From positions 1-39,875 of the forward strand of contig JAEZZE010000305.1 in assembly GCA_023418755.1 (NCBI GenBank): DNA of 39,875 nucleotides, written 5' to 3'. A program made the translations under genes and the position numbers. This DNA is from Bacillota bacterium. Its GTDB lineage: Bacteria > Bacillota > Bacilli > Paenibacillales > Paenibacillaceae. Of this stretch, positions 31,562 through 39,875 are shown piece after piece. Numbering within the stretch: the stretch's first letter is position 1; each line of letters begins with the position of its first letter. The notes beneath the pieces were generated by a model, which searched no databases, was not told the origin of the DNA, and saw only the letters and a program-made list of their open reading frames with translations.

Positions 31562-33163
31562 TTACTTCCGAGCGGCCAGGAAGGCGTCCACTTGCGATTG
31601 CAGCTCCTGCCGGACCTTCTCCAGACCGGCCGCCTTCAGTTGCTTGTTCAACTCCGCAAGACCGGAGTCGACGTCTTTGACGACTCCGTACTCGAGCGGA
31701 ATGGCGTAGCGCAGCATCACGTTGCCGATGTTGGAGATTTCCGTCTTCACGCTGCTATTGTCGAAGACGAAAGTTTCCAGCGGATAGTGATACACGTTCG
31801 CTTCCCATTTCTTCGCGAGATCGGAGGCTTCCTGCGGGAAGTCCACGTTGTCGCGGTTAAGCGGGGAGTTGAAGCACCAATTGGAGAAGCCGGTATAGTT
31901 CGGGTTTTTGTCGGTCGCGACATATTTGTCGTCGCCGGACTTCTCGTAATGGACGCCTTCGATGCCGTACATCATCAGATCGTGCAGCTCTTTGTCGTTC
32001 TGCATCAGATCGACGAACATCAGCGCGCGCTCCGGGTTTTTAGACGTGGCATGGACGGACGTGCCGTTCTGCGTGGAGATCGCCACCGATTTGGCCTTAT
32101 CCGGGTTAATATCGGCCAGCGCCACCTCGTAAGGCGAATTTTCCTGGCGCATGAGCGCCATCAGCGAGCCCAAGGTGCCGTTGTTGTGCGTGATCGAAGC
32201 CGTTTTGCCTTGCTTAAAGTCTTGCTGGTGATCGTTTTTGCTGTTTAGGGCGTTCTTCGACCAGGCGTTGTTGGCGGCGAGGTCTTTGTAATAATCGGCC
32301 AAGTCTTTAAATTCTTGCGTTTCATAGACGTTGAAGATTTGTCCTTGCGGATCGTTCAGCTTAAAGGCGAACGGCATGTCCAGATCGAACATATTCCATT
32401 CTTTCTCTTGCTTCAGCAGCACCCGGTCCAGGTTGTGGTATTTCCAATCGCCGGTCTCCGGCGTAAACGGAAGGATGCCTTTCTCCTTCTGGGCGATCGT
32501 CTTCAAATAATTCGCATAAGCTTCCGGGCTGTCGATCGCCGGTAGATCGTATTTCTTGCGCAAGTCTTCGCGGTACAGAATCAGCTTCTCGACCGATTCC
32601 CCTCTATTCTGGGGAACCATGTACAGCTTGCCGTTGACCTTCGCCTGATCCCAGGCGACCTTCGGCATCGCTTCCCACGTCATCGGCATATACTTGGACA
32701 GCATCTCTTCCGTCAGTTCCAGGAAGCCGCCCTTCAGCGCCTGATCGTTGTAGCCGGCCCAGTTCGCCGAGTAGATCAGATCGAAGTCTTCGTTGGCCGC
32801 CAGCTTGAGCGGATACTTCTGGGCCCAGTCGGACCAATCGAGAAACTCGCCTTCGATCGTGGCGTTGATCTTTTCCTTGAGCTTTTTGTTGATTTCGGCG
32901 AATACGCTGTCATAGTCGACCGGCTTCGGGCCGACGAAGATCATCTTCAGACGCACTTCCTCGGAAGTGTCGATGCCGCCTTCGGTTCCCGTATCCCCGG
33001 ACGGTTCCGCCGAATTCGCAGACGGCTTGGAGGCCGGAGCCGAGCTCTCGGCAGCCGGAGTACTGCTGCCGCTATTGCCGTCTTTTTTTCCGCCGCATGC
33101 GCCCAGAACGATGGCGATCGTCAAGATAACGGCGAGAAGCAGGAAGCTCTTTTTCGTTGCCAT
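31562..33163 (-). CDS. LipO-type extracellular sugar-binding lipoprotein
   Basis: The protein is 533 aa from ATG 33163. Residues 1-23 form a lipoprotein signal with lipobox VLGAC (Cys23), then a Ser/Pro/Ala-rich linker to ~65. The body is a large family 1 solute-binding protein of the LipO/DUF3502 type: MIFVGPKPVDYDSVFAEIN, EFLDWSDWAQKYPLKLAAN, WAGYNDQALKGGFLELTEEM and GKLYMVPQNRGES. The C-terminal ~130 residues correspond to the DUF3502 part. It is the last gene of a minus-strand operon after two permeases and would feed them with an oligosaccharide, probably a plant or wall polysaccharide fragment (inference). A clear paralogue begins at 38734. Confidence 0.93.
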   Translation of the reverse strand: MATKKSFLLLAVILTIAIVLGACGGKKDGNSGSSTPAAESSAPASKPSANSAEPSGDTGTEGGIDTSEEVRLKMIFVGPKPVDYDSVFAEINKKLKEKINATIEGEFLDWSDWAQKYPLKLAANEDFDLIYSANWAGYNDQALKGGFLELTEEMLSKYMPMTWEAMPKVAWDQAKVNGKLYMVPQNRGESVEKLILYREDLRKKYDLPAIDSPEAYANYLKTIAQKEKGILPFTPETGDWKYHNLDRVLLKQEKEWNMFDLDMPFAFKLNDPQGQIFNVYETQEFKDLADYYKDLAANNAWSKNALNSKNDHQQDFKQGKTASITHNNGTLGSLMALMRQENSPYEVALADINPDKAKSVAISTQNGTSVHATSKNPERALMFVDLMQNDKELHDLMMYGIEGVHYEKSGDDKYVATDKNPNYTGFSNWCFNSPLNRDNVDFPQEASDLAKKWEANVYHYPLETFVFDNSSVKTEISNIGNVMLRYAIPLEYGVVKDVDSGLAELNKQLKAAGLEKVRQELQSQVDAFLAARK

Positions 33164-33213
33164 TCGAGATTTCCCCCTAAGGTTTATTGGTGATTAACCG
33201 GGTTTCCCCGGAT

Positions 33214-34155
33214 TCATCCTTTTACGGCGCCGATCGTCAGGCCTTGAACAAAATACCTCTGAACGAACGGGTAGGCGAGCAGAATCGGACCGGTCGCGAC
33301 GACCGTCATCGCCATCTTCAGGCTTTCGGAAGGGATCGTCGTCGTGACGACGGCCCCGGCGCTCATCATCGCTTTGCGCATGCCGTCCATGTTGCCGAGC
33401 ATTTTGTACAGATAGTACTGCAGCGGCATCAGGTTTTCGTTCGAGACGAAGAGCAGGGCGTTATACCAATCGTTCCAGTAAGCGAGGGCGAGAAACAATC
33501 CGATGGTCGCGAGCGCAGGCTTGGACAGCGGGAGGATTAGCCGGGCATAGATGAGGAAATCGCCCGCTCCGTCGATTTTGGCCGACTCCACGATCGCTTC
33601 GGGAATGCCGCTCATGAACGACTTCATCACGATAATGTAGAACACGTTGAGCACCATCGGGATGACGAGCGCAAGCGGCGTATCCTTCATGTGCAAATAG
33701 TTGACGATGAGCAGATACCAAGGGACGAGCCCCCCGCTGAACAACGTCGTGAAAAAGAAGAAGAAGGAAAAATGATTGCGCCATTTGAAATCCTTCCTGG
33801 ACAGGGCGTAAGCCGTCATGGAGGTCAGGAACAGGCCGAGCAAGGTGCCGGCGGCCGTAACCCCGATCGTCACGATGTACGCTTTGATCATCTGCGTCGG
33901 ATATTTGAACAAAATGCCGTAAGCCTCGGTGGAGAAGTCAAGCGGCAGAAACGGATACCCTTCCACGATGATCGTGCTTTCTTGCGTCAAGGACGAAGAG
34001 ACGACAAGAAGGAAGGGCAGGATGCAGAGCAGCGCCAGCAGCGTCAGCGACGCGTAGCCGATGGCGGCGAACAGCATTCGGTCCTTCTGCTGCCGCGCCC
34101 GGGATAAGGGAGCGGCGCCCCGGTTCAGGTTCAGCCTCTCGGATGACGTTTGCAT
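33214..34155 (-). CDS. Carbohydrate ABC transporter permease, LplC type
   Basis: The protein is 313 aa from ATG 34155, with GGAGGG 8 nt upstream. After a polar N-terminus come six membrane segments, starting LFAAIGYASLTLLALLCILP. The EAA loop is ESAKIDGAGDFLIYARLILP, and the C-terminus ends VQRYFVQGLTIGAVKG, typical of the LplC/YtcP subgroup. It lies 15 bp after the LplB-type gene and 50 bp before the lipoprotein gene, so the three form one importer operon. The ATPase is supplied from elsewhere. Confidence 0.94.
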   Translation of the reverse strand: MQTSSERLNLNRGAAPLSRARQQKDRMLFAAIGYASLTLLALLCILPFLLVVSSSLTQESTIIVEGYPFLPLDFSTEAYGILFKYPTQMIKAYIVTIGVTAAGTLLGLFLTSMTAYALSRKDFKWRNHFSFFFFFTTLFSGGLVPWYLLIVNYLHMKDTPLALVIPMVLNVFYIIVMKSFMSGIPEAIVESAKIDGAGDFLIYARLILPLSKPALATIGLFLALAYWNDWYNALLFVSNENLMPLQYYLYKMLGNMDGMRKAMMSAGAVVTTTIPSESLKMAMTVVATGPILLAYPFVQRYFVQGLTIGAVKG

Positions 34156-34170
34156 GTGATAACCCTCCGA

Positions 34171-35091
34171 TCAGAATAAGGCCCGGTCTTTGTCGTATTT
34201 GCGAACCGCGTAGTTGACCGCCATGATCGTCGCGAAGCCGAGAACCGACTGGAATACGCCCGCCGCGGCGGACATGCCGATATCGTTCGACGTAATGAGC
34301 GACCGGAACACGAACGTATCGATCACGTCCGTCTTCGAGAACAAAATGCCGTTGTTGCCGACCATGTTATAGAACATGCCGAAATCCCCGCGGAAAACGT
34401 TGCCGACGGCCAGCAGCACCAGAATGATCAACGTCGGATACAGATTGGGCAGCGTGATTCTCAGGACGCGCTGGAAAATGTTCGCTCCGTCGATCTCGGC
34501 CGCTTCGTACATTTCGGTATCGATGCCGGCGATCGCCGCCAAATACATGACCGTTCCGTAGCCGAGCGTCTTCCAGGCGGATACGGCGACGAGAATGTAA
34601 GGCCAGTAGGCAGGCGTGTTGTAGATATCGATCGGTTCAAGTCCGAGCCCTCTCAGCAACGCGTTGACGGTGCCTATGTCGTAGTTCAACAGGTTGTAGG
34701 CGATCGCGCCTACGACGACCCAGGAAATAAAATAAGGGAGGAACAAAATCGACTGCGTCAGTTTCTTGAACCATTTGCCTCCGATCTCGAACAGCAGAAT
34801 CGCGGCGAAAATTTGCAGAAAGTTGTTTACCGCGATGAAGGCGATATTGTACAGAGCCGTATTCCTCGTGACCGTCCAGGCATCCCCGGATTCGAAGAAA
34901 AAGCGGAAGTTGGCCAGTCCGTTCCATGCGCTGCCGAAAATGCCGCCCGAGTAATCGTAATGCTTGAACGCGATAATGATGCCGGCCATCGGGACGTACG
35001 CGAACAGGAGGAAGAATGCGACGGCCGGCGCCAGCATCAGCAAAATCGTTCTGTAGCGTTTCGCATCGTATAGAAATTTGTGTAGTCGCAT
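34171..35091 (-). CDS. Carbohydrate ABC transporter permease, LplB type
   Basis: The protein is 306 aa from ATG 35091, after AAAGGGGAG. Its start (KRYRTILLMLAPAVAFFLLF) and the FKHYDYSGGIFGSAWNGLANF segment are characteristic of LplB/YteP permeases. The EAA loop is EAAEIDGANIFQRVLRITLP. It is the first gene of the importer operon. Upstream on the minus strand TATAAT occurs at 35123-35118 without a good -35 partner, which fits activation by an AraC-type regulator such as the one at 37152. Confidence 0.94.
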   Translation of the reverse strand: MRLHKFLYDAKRYRTILLMLAPAVAFFLLFAYVPMAGIIIAFKHYDYSGGIFGSAWNGLANFRFFFESGDAWTVTRNTALYNIAFIAVNNFLQIFAAILLFEIGGKWFKKLTQSILFLPYFISWVVVGAIAYNLLNYDIGTVNALLRGLGLEPIDIYNTPAYWPYILVAVSAWKTLGYGTVMYLAAIAGIDTEMYEAAEIDGANIFQRVLRITLPNLYPTLIILVLLAVGNVFRGDFGMFYNMVGNNGILFSKTDVIDTFVFRSLITSNDIGMSAAAGVFQSVLGFATIMAVNYAVRKYDKDRALF

Positions 35092-35234
35092 GGGCTGCTC
35101 CCCTTTCCTCGCTTTTAATTATAGAAAGCGGGGCCCCGGAAATTTAACCATGTGAAACAACGAAAAGTAGTACGAAACCTACAATTCCGGAATCCGCTCG
35201 GAAAATAGTGGAGGGCGGGCGCAAGGCGGGGGGA

Positions 35235-35263
35235 TTCACATCGGCATCCGCTTGTCTTAAAAT
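35235..35263 (+). promoter_or_regulatory. Promoter for the sensor kinase operon
   Basis: TTCACA (35235-35240) and TAAAAT (35258-35263) are 17 bp apart. Directly after lies TGAAAGCGTTACA (35263-35275), one base short of a consensus CcpA cre site, so catabolite control is possible but unproven. Confidence 0.5.
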
Positions 35264-35298
35264 GAAAGCGTTACAATCCAAGGGGAAGGTCGGAGAAT

Positions 35299-37047
35299 AT
35301 GGCGCTAACGGCATCGAAGTCGGCACATGCGGAAGGGCGTATCCTGAGATACATCCCCTTCACCTATAAGACGATGCTTCCCTATCTGATTCTCGTGCTG
35401 CTGACGGACATCGTCATTGGCTCCATCTCCTATACGATGCTGATCGACTCGCGGACCGAGATGGCCGAGACGAATCTTCGCACGGCGATGGAGCAAGCGC
35501 GCGACAATATGGTGTATCAGATGGACGAAATCCAGCGGATGTCGGACACGCTGTTCGGCAGTCTGCCGTTCCAGCGCGCGCTTCAGACGAGAGGAGATCC
35601 GCTGAATATTTATTTGACGATGCTGGACGAGATCGTACCGCAAATCCAATCGCCGCTTCAGCTGTACGGCAACGACATCCGGCTGATCCTGTACGTGACG
35701 AACGAGGAGTTGAACTCCGTGTTGGGCGACGATCTTACCAAGCCGATCGACGGAGACGACTATTACATTCTTCAGTTCGACGAGATCGAGAACAGCGAAT
35801 GGTTCAAGTCGTACCGGGAGTCGGGCAGGGATAACGACTGGCTGCAGATCGATACGGACGCGGGGCTGGAACATCTATCGCATATTCGCAAGCTGGTGTC
35901 CTACAGCGATTATTCGACAGTGATCGGGTACGTGCGCATCACCGCGAAGCTGCCCGATCTGCTTGGAAGCTTCGACGCGTTCCCGGTGGAGGAGGGGATC
36001 GCGCTTCGTCTGCGCGATAGGTCCGCGGATACGGTTCTGTTCGAGCGGGGAACGGCCGATCGGAGCGGCGCGGGCTACTTAAGCCTGCGGGAGGAGATTC
36101 CCGGATCTTCTCTCGCCATCGAATCGTTCGTCCCGTCCTCTTATTTGACGAAGGACGCCAGCCGGCTGCGGAAGGCGATCGTCGCCGTCTGCCTGCTGAG
36201 CTTCGTCGTGATGACCGGGATCGGTCTCGTCGTCGCCAGGCTGTCCGGCCGCAAGATGAGGCGTATCGTCTCGCTCGTTCGCTCCTTCGAGGAGGGCAAT
36301 TTCCGGAAGCGTATCCGCTTCTCCGGGAACGACGAATTCGTCCGCATCGCGGACTCCTTCAACGTGATGGCCGAGAACATCCAGGAGCTGATCAACAGCG
36401 TATACGTGGAAGGCATGCAGAAGAAGCAGGCGGAACTGGAGGCGCTGCAAGCCCAGATCAATCCTCATTTTCTGTTCAACACGCTGTCGACGATCAGCAG
36501 CTTGGCGAATCTAGGGGAGACGAGGAAGGCGACCGAGATGGTCCAGCGATTGTCCCGATTTTACAGGCTGACGCTGAACAAGGGCCAGGTCTTCATCGCG
36601 CTCGGGAAGGAGCTGGAGCAGGTTCAGACCTACTTGGATATTCAGCGAGTCAAGTATGCGGATGCGTTCGCCGTACGGGTCGACGTCGATCCGGAGATCA
36701 TGAACGTGCAGGTCATCAAGCTCATTTTTCAACCGTTCGTCGAAAATATATTCAAGCACGCCTGGTTCGGGGACGCGATCACGATCCGGATTACCGGACG
36801 CCGGGTCGGCGGCCGGATCGAGCTGAAGGTGATCGACGACGGCGTCGGCATGACGCCTGGACAGGTGAAGGCCATCATGCAGGGGACGAGCCATGGGGGA
36901 GGTTACGGCGTTCGCAACGTGGACGAGCGGATCAAGCTGAGATACGGGAAAGATTACGGAGTCCGGATCGGCTCCGTCCGCGGCGCCGGAACGACGGTGC
37001 TGATCGTGCTCCCCGCATCCGGCGAACCGACCGGAGCGGCGGAATAG
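35299..37047 (+). CDS. YesM-type sensor histidine kinase
   Basis: The protein is 582 aa from ATG 35299, with GGAG nearby. The topology is a first membrane helix at ~24-45, an extracellular sensor domain of ~245 residues, and a second helix at ~293-312 (IVAVCLLSFVVMTGIGLVVA). A HAMP segment follows to ~365 (FNVMAENIQELINS). The His_kinase domain carries phospho-acceptor H390 in INPHFLFNTLSTISSL, and the C-terminal HATPase_c has FVENIFKHAW (N-box), IDDGVGMT and GYGVRNVDERIKLRYG. It would sense a sugar or its binding protein and phosphorylate the next gene's product. It is divergent from the importer operon. Confidence 0.95.
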   Translation: MALTASKSAHAEGRILRYIPFTYKTMLPYLILVLLTDIVIGSISYTMLIDSRTEMAETNLRTAMEQARDNMVYQMDEIQRMSDTLFGSLPFQRALQTRGDPLNIYLTMLDEIVPQIQSPLQLYGNDIRLILYVTNEELNSVLGDDLTKPIDGDDYYILQFDEIENSEWFKSYRESGRDNDWLQIDTDAGLEHLSHIRKLVSYSDYSTVIGYVRITAKLPDLLGSFDAFPVEEGIALRLRDRSADTVLFERGTADRSGAGYLSLREEIPGSSLAIESFVPSSYLTKDASRLRKAIVAVCLLSFVVMTGIGLVVARLSGRKMRRIVSLVRSFEEGNFRKRIRFSGNDEFVRIADSFNVMAENIQELINSVYVEGMQKKQAELEALQAQINPHFLFNTLSTISSLANLGETRKATEMVQRLSRFYRLTLNKGQVFIALGKELEQVQTYLDIQRVKYADAFAVRVDVDPEIMNVQVIKLIFQPFVENIFKHAWFGDAITIRITGRRVGGRIELKVIDDGVGMTPGQVKAIMQGTSHGGGYGVRNVDERIKLRYGKDYGVRIGSVRGAGTTVLIVLPASGEPTGAAE

Positions 37048-37151
37048 TTGCAAAAGTATAAGGGAACGTTGATTCGCCACATATTCGCGCGGGACTTATG
37101 TCGGTTATGCTAAATTAGAGGGCCTACGCCTGCTTGGGGGATGGAAGGACC

Positions 37152-38711
37152 ATGAGCATTCGCATCTTGCTGGTAGACGACGAAGCGGTCGACTTGGAAT
37201 GGATGCGGCGCAGAGTCGCCGGGAGCCCGTTCGATTTGCAGATCGTCGGCGCGGTGAACACCGGATTCATGGCTTTGAAAGTATTGGAGCAGGAGCAGAC
37301 GGACATCATTCTGTCGGACATCCGGATGCCGATCTTGTCGGGCATCGACTTTGCCCGCAGGGCGAAGAAGCTTCAGCCTAACGTGAAAATCGTATTCGTC
37401 AGCGGTCACGAGGATTTCGGTTACGCCAAGGAGGCGATCGAGATCGCCGCTTCGGGGTATCTTCTGAAGCCGGTCGAAGATCGGAAGCTCTATGATCTGC
37501 TCGGCTCCTTGTGCGGCAAAATCGAACAGGAACGGGAGCAGAGCCGATCCGTGCTGCAGGCGCTTACGCTCGTCAATGAAGAACTGCTGCTGCGCTGGCT
37601 GAACGGCGCCGAAGGAGGTCCTTTGGTTCGGAGCCTGCTCGCCCCGCTCTGCGAGACGGGCGTATCCGTCGCGATGATCGAGATCGACGACCTTGAACTG
37701 AACCTGCAGGCGAACCCGGAAGAAGAAAAGAGGGAGCGGGTTCAGCGGGTGGCCGAATGCCTTAAGCGGTTCGCGGCCGACCGGCAGGCCGGCATGCTGC
37801 TGCCGACCCATCACGGCCGGTTCGTTCTGTTGACGGCGGCTTCCGAGGAACGCGGCGCCAGCTTGCTGGAGGAGCTTGTCCGGGAAGTGCGGGAGAAGCT
37901 GCCGTTCACCGTCACGGTCGGCGTGGGCGCGTTCGCGCAAAGCGAGGAGGAACTTCTCGAGTCTTATCGGCAAGCGCAAGCGGCGCTCAGCGCCAAATGG
38001 CTGCTCGGCAAAAACCGTCTCATCCGCGGCGTCTCGGAGACGTCGGCGCGCGGCAGGCACGCGGCGAGCTTCGGCGATACGGTCGACCGGCTGCTCGAAG
38101 CCATTCTGCAATACGATCTGGTCGCCATCGACGACGGTCTGCTCGAATTGTTCGACGATTCGGCTCCGACCGGGAAGAGCGAGGCGTACGATCTGATCGT
38201 GCGGATCACCTCGAGGCTGCATGCCGGGCTTGCCGCGATGAACGAGGATCTGTACGAGCTGCTGAAATGGGAGTCGCATCAGCCGGTTCGGCTGTTCCAG
38301 TTCGAGACGATCCACGATATCCTCTCCTGGATTCGCCGCCGGCTGTTCGAGCTGTCGGAGCTGCTCTATTCCAAGAAGCAGAGGCAAAAGCGCAAGCTGA
38401 TCGAGGAAATCATGCGCTACATCGAGGAGCGTCTGGATCAGAAGATCACGCTGAAGGAGATGGCGGCCTATTTCGACTTTACGCCGAACTATCTCGGGTA
38501 TTTGTTCCTCGAAGAGACCGGCGTCCACTTCAGCCAATACTTGAGTGAGCGAAGGATGCGCTGGGTATGCGAGCTTCTGTCCGACCCGACGCTTAAAATC
38601 TACGAAATCGCCGACCGCGCCGGCTATAAAAATATTCTTTATTTCAACCGGCAGTTCAAGCAATCGACGGGCATGACGCCGGGCGAATACAGGAAGAAAC
38701 ACAAAATCTAG
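37152..38711 (+). CDS. YesN-type AraC-family response regulator
   Basis: The protein is 519 aa from ATG 37152, after GGAAGGA; an in-frame TTG at 37134 overlaps that region. Residues 1-120 are a receiver domain with acidic pair D9/D10, phosphorylation site D56 (LSDIRMPILSG) and K106 (YLLKPVEDRK). The ~300-residue middle region carries GGDEF-like and helical segments often seen in YesN proteins. Residues ~420-519 are the AraC double helix-turn-helix (MAAYFDFTPNYLGYLFLEET, then IADRAGYKNILYFNRQFKQS), ending STGMTPGEYRKKHKI. It probably activates the divergent importer and the next gene. Confidence 0.95.
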   Translation: MSIRILLVDDEAVDLEWMRRRVAGSPFDLQIVGAVNTGFMALKVLEQEQTDIILSDIRMPILSGIDFARRAKKLQPNVKIVFVSGHEDFGYAKEAIEIAASGYLLKPVEDRKLYDLLGSLCGKIEQEREQSRSVLQALTLVNEELLLRWLNGAEGGPLVRSLLAPLCETGVSVAMIEIDDLELNLQANPEEEKRERVQRVAECLKRFAADRQAGMLLPTHHGRFVLLTAASEERGASLLEELVREVREKLPFTVTVGVGAFAQSEEELLESYRQAQAALSAKWLLGKNRLIRGVSETSARGRHAASFGDTVDRLLEAILQYDLVAIDDGLLELFDDSAPTGKSEAYDLIVRITSRLHAGLAAMNEDLYELLKWESHQPVRLFQFETIHDILSWIRRRLFELSELLYSKKQRQKRKLIEEIMRYIEERLDQKITLKEMAAYFDFTPNYLGYLFLEETGVHFSQYLSERRMRWVCELLSDPTLKIYEIADRAGYKNILYFNRQFKQSTGMTPGEYRKKHKI

Positions 38712-38733
38712 CGCCGCGTTAAGGAGGGGGGAC

Positions 38734-39875
38734 ATGGGGAGCAAATCGCGCAAGCGAAAGCTGGCCGTCATTCTCGCTTCGGCGCTCTTGCTGAGCGCCT
38801 GCGGCGGCGGGAACGTGCCCGGCGGCAGGACGGACGGAAAGACGGGCGGCCCGGAGACCGCCGGCAGCCCCGGTGCGGAGCAGGCGGGGAAAGGCGCGGA
38901 CGCCGCCGGGGAGGTTCGGCTGAAGATGCTGCTCGTCGGCGGCAAGCCGGTAGATTACGAGGAAGTGTTCGGACGGCTCAATGCGCTGCTCAAAGACAAG
39001 ATCGACACGACGGTCGACGTCGAATTTCTCGACTGGTCGGATTGGTCGCAGAAATACCCGCTTAAATTCGCGGCGAAGGAAAACTTCGACATCGCGTACA
39101 CCGCGAACTGGGCTTTCTACTACGATCAGGCGATCAAGGGCGGCTTTCTGGAGCTGACCGACGATCTGCTTGCCCGCTACGCCCCCCGAACATGGGAGGC
39201 GATGCCGGATATCTCCTGGGAGCAGGCGATGGTGGACGGCAAGCTGTACATGGTTCCTAACAACAATCAGGAAATAACCGACAAAGCGGTCATTATCCGC
39301 GACGACCTGCGCAAGAAGTACAAGCTCGAGCCCGTGAACGATCCGGAGACGTTCGCCGCCTACGTGAAGACGGTAGGAACCGGGGAGAGGGAAATCGGCG
39401 CCTTCGGCGCCAAGCCGGCGGACGGCTGGAAGTGGCACGAGCTGGATCAAATTATGCTGGAGCAGCAGAACGAATGGAATCTGGTCGATTACAGTATCCC
39501 TTTCGCCTACCGGCTGGACGATCCGGAGGGACGGGCGTTCAACGTCTACGATACCCCGGAATTCCGCGAGCTGATCGCCTACTACAAGGATTTGGCCGAC
39601 CATAACGGCTGGTCGAAAAACATTATTACGAACAAGACCGACGTATGGCAGGACATGCTGGCCGGCAAAGCCGGATCGTATGCCCACAACCTGGGAACGA
39701 TGGCGGTCAATCTCGTCGAAATGCGCCGCGAGCGGCCGGACTTCGAAGGCGCGATCGCCGACTTGACCCCGGGCAAGAAGAAGATCGGGGCGATCTCCAC
39801 CCAGAACGGGCTGGCGATCCATGCCGCTTCGAAGCACGTCGAACGTTCGTTGATGCTGATCGATCTGCTGCAGAA
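38734..39875 (+). CDS. Second LipO-type sugar-binding lipoprotein, cut by window end
   Basis: ATG 38734 is 6 nt after AAGGAGGGGG. About 380 residues are visible, and the frame is open at the right edge. The lipobox is LLLSAC (Cys23), followed by a Gly/Ala/Asp linker. The body runs parallel to the protein at 31562-33163: KPVDYEEVF, VEFLDWSDWSQKYPLKFAAK, WAFYYDQAIKGGFLELTDDL, GKLYMVPNNNQE and KIGAISTQNGLAIHAASKH. By eye roughly half of the residues match. It directly follows the response regulator by 22 bp and so belongs to the kinase operon. It may serve the same permeases with another ligand, or act as the sensor's ligand carrier (inference). Confidence 0.93.
   Translation, partial: MGSKSRKRKLAVILASALLLSACGGGNVPGGRTDGKTGGPETAGSPGAEQAGKGADAAGEVRLKMLLVGGKPVDYEEVFGRLNALLKDKIDTTVDVEFLDWSDWSQKYPLKFAAKENFDIAYTANWAFYYDQAIKGGFLELTDDLLARYAPRTWEAMPDISWEQAMVDGKLYMVPNNNQEITDKAVIIRDDLRKKYKLEPVNDPETFAAYVKTVGTGEREIGAFGAKPADGWKWHELDQIMLEQQNEWNLVDYSIPFAYRLDDPEGRAFNVYDTPEFRELIAYYKDLADHNGWSKNIITNKTDVWQDMLAGKAGSYAHNLGTMAVNLVEMRRERPDFEGAIADLTPGKKKIGAISTQNGLAIHAASKHVERSLMLIDLLQ

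Noticed and set aside
35263..35275. CcpA cre site before the sensor kinase gene
   Set aside because: TGAAAGCGTTACA is one base too short for the consensus, so it is mentioned only as a possibility.
1..39875. CRISPR arrays, tRNA and rRNA genes
   Set aside because: No regularly spaced direct repeats of CRISPR type and no tRNA cloverleaf or rRNA signature sequences were seen.

Overview
The window looks like a chromosomal segment of a high-GC, spore-forming-type Firmicute of the Paenibacillaceae (Cohnella- or Paenibacillus-like). The reasons are GGAGG-type ribosome-binding sites with frequent TTG/GTG starts, LplB/LplC/LipO-type sugar importers paired with YesM/YesN two-component systems, a CzcD-type exporter, and a Bacillus yceCDEF-like ter cluster. 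This assignment is inference; there is no rRNA or tRNA in the window to anchor it.

Layout. (1) 1-10.4 kb is a carbohydrate block. It holds the 3' end of a sugar-binding lipoprotein gene, two ABC permeases, a 751-aa FAD-dependent oxidoreductase with a discoidin-like tail, a phosphodiester glycosidase (NAGPA-type) protein, a LacI regulator facing a second FAD-dependent oxidoreductase, a DUF3221-like lipoprotein, and a sugar-phosphate isomerase/epimerase-like protein. A 123-bp MITE-like inverted-repeat element lies at the convergent junction at 9.4-9.5 kb. (2) 10.5-17.5 kb holds housekeeping and exported functions: a TrmG10-like RNA methyltransferase, threonine synthase, a ROK fructokinase, a secreted type II asparaginase, a histidine-rich zinc exporter behind a clear ArsR/SmtB-type operator, and a secreted NlpC/P60 hydrolase.

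(3) 17.5-30.0 kb is the most remarkable part, a complete Ter/Tel stress cluster. Four TerD paralogues and a two-domain TerA-like protein are followed by a TerC membrane protein. Next comes a tightly coupled five-gene enzyme module: CitE-like C-C bond lyase, PRTase-TRSP, PRTase-PELOTA ('StiP'), HAD phosphatase and ATP-grasp ligase. Four consecutive junctions in it overlap, three of them by exactly 4 bp. The cluster ends with an XpaC-like membrane protein and TelA, which have their own promoter. The enzyme module is predicted in the literature to make a nucleoside-like metabolite whose structure is not known to me. It is the best candidate here for an incompletely described system.

(4) 30.0-31.5 kb is a gene graveyard. 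It contains a decayed SAM-methyltransferase with an in-frame stop, a frameshift and a lost SAM motif, possible scraps of a glycosidase and an IS91-type transposase, 57-bp tandem repeats, and several hairpins. (5) 31.5 kb to the end is a second sugar-uptake and sensing island. A LipO-type lipoprotein and its LplB/LplC permeases lie on the minus strand, divergent from a YesM-type histidine kinase, a YesN-type AraC response regulator, and a second paralogous LipO-type lipoprotein that runs off the window.
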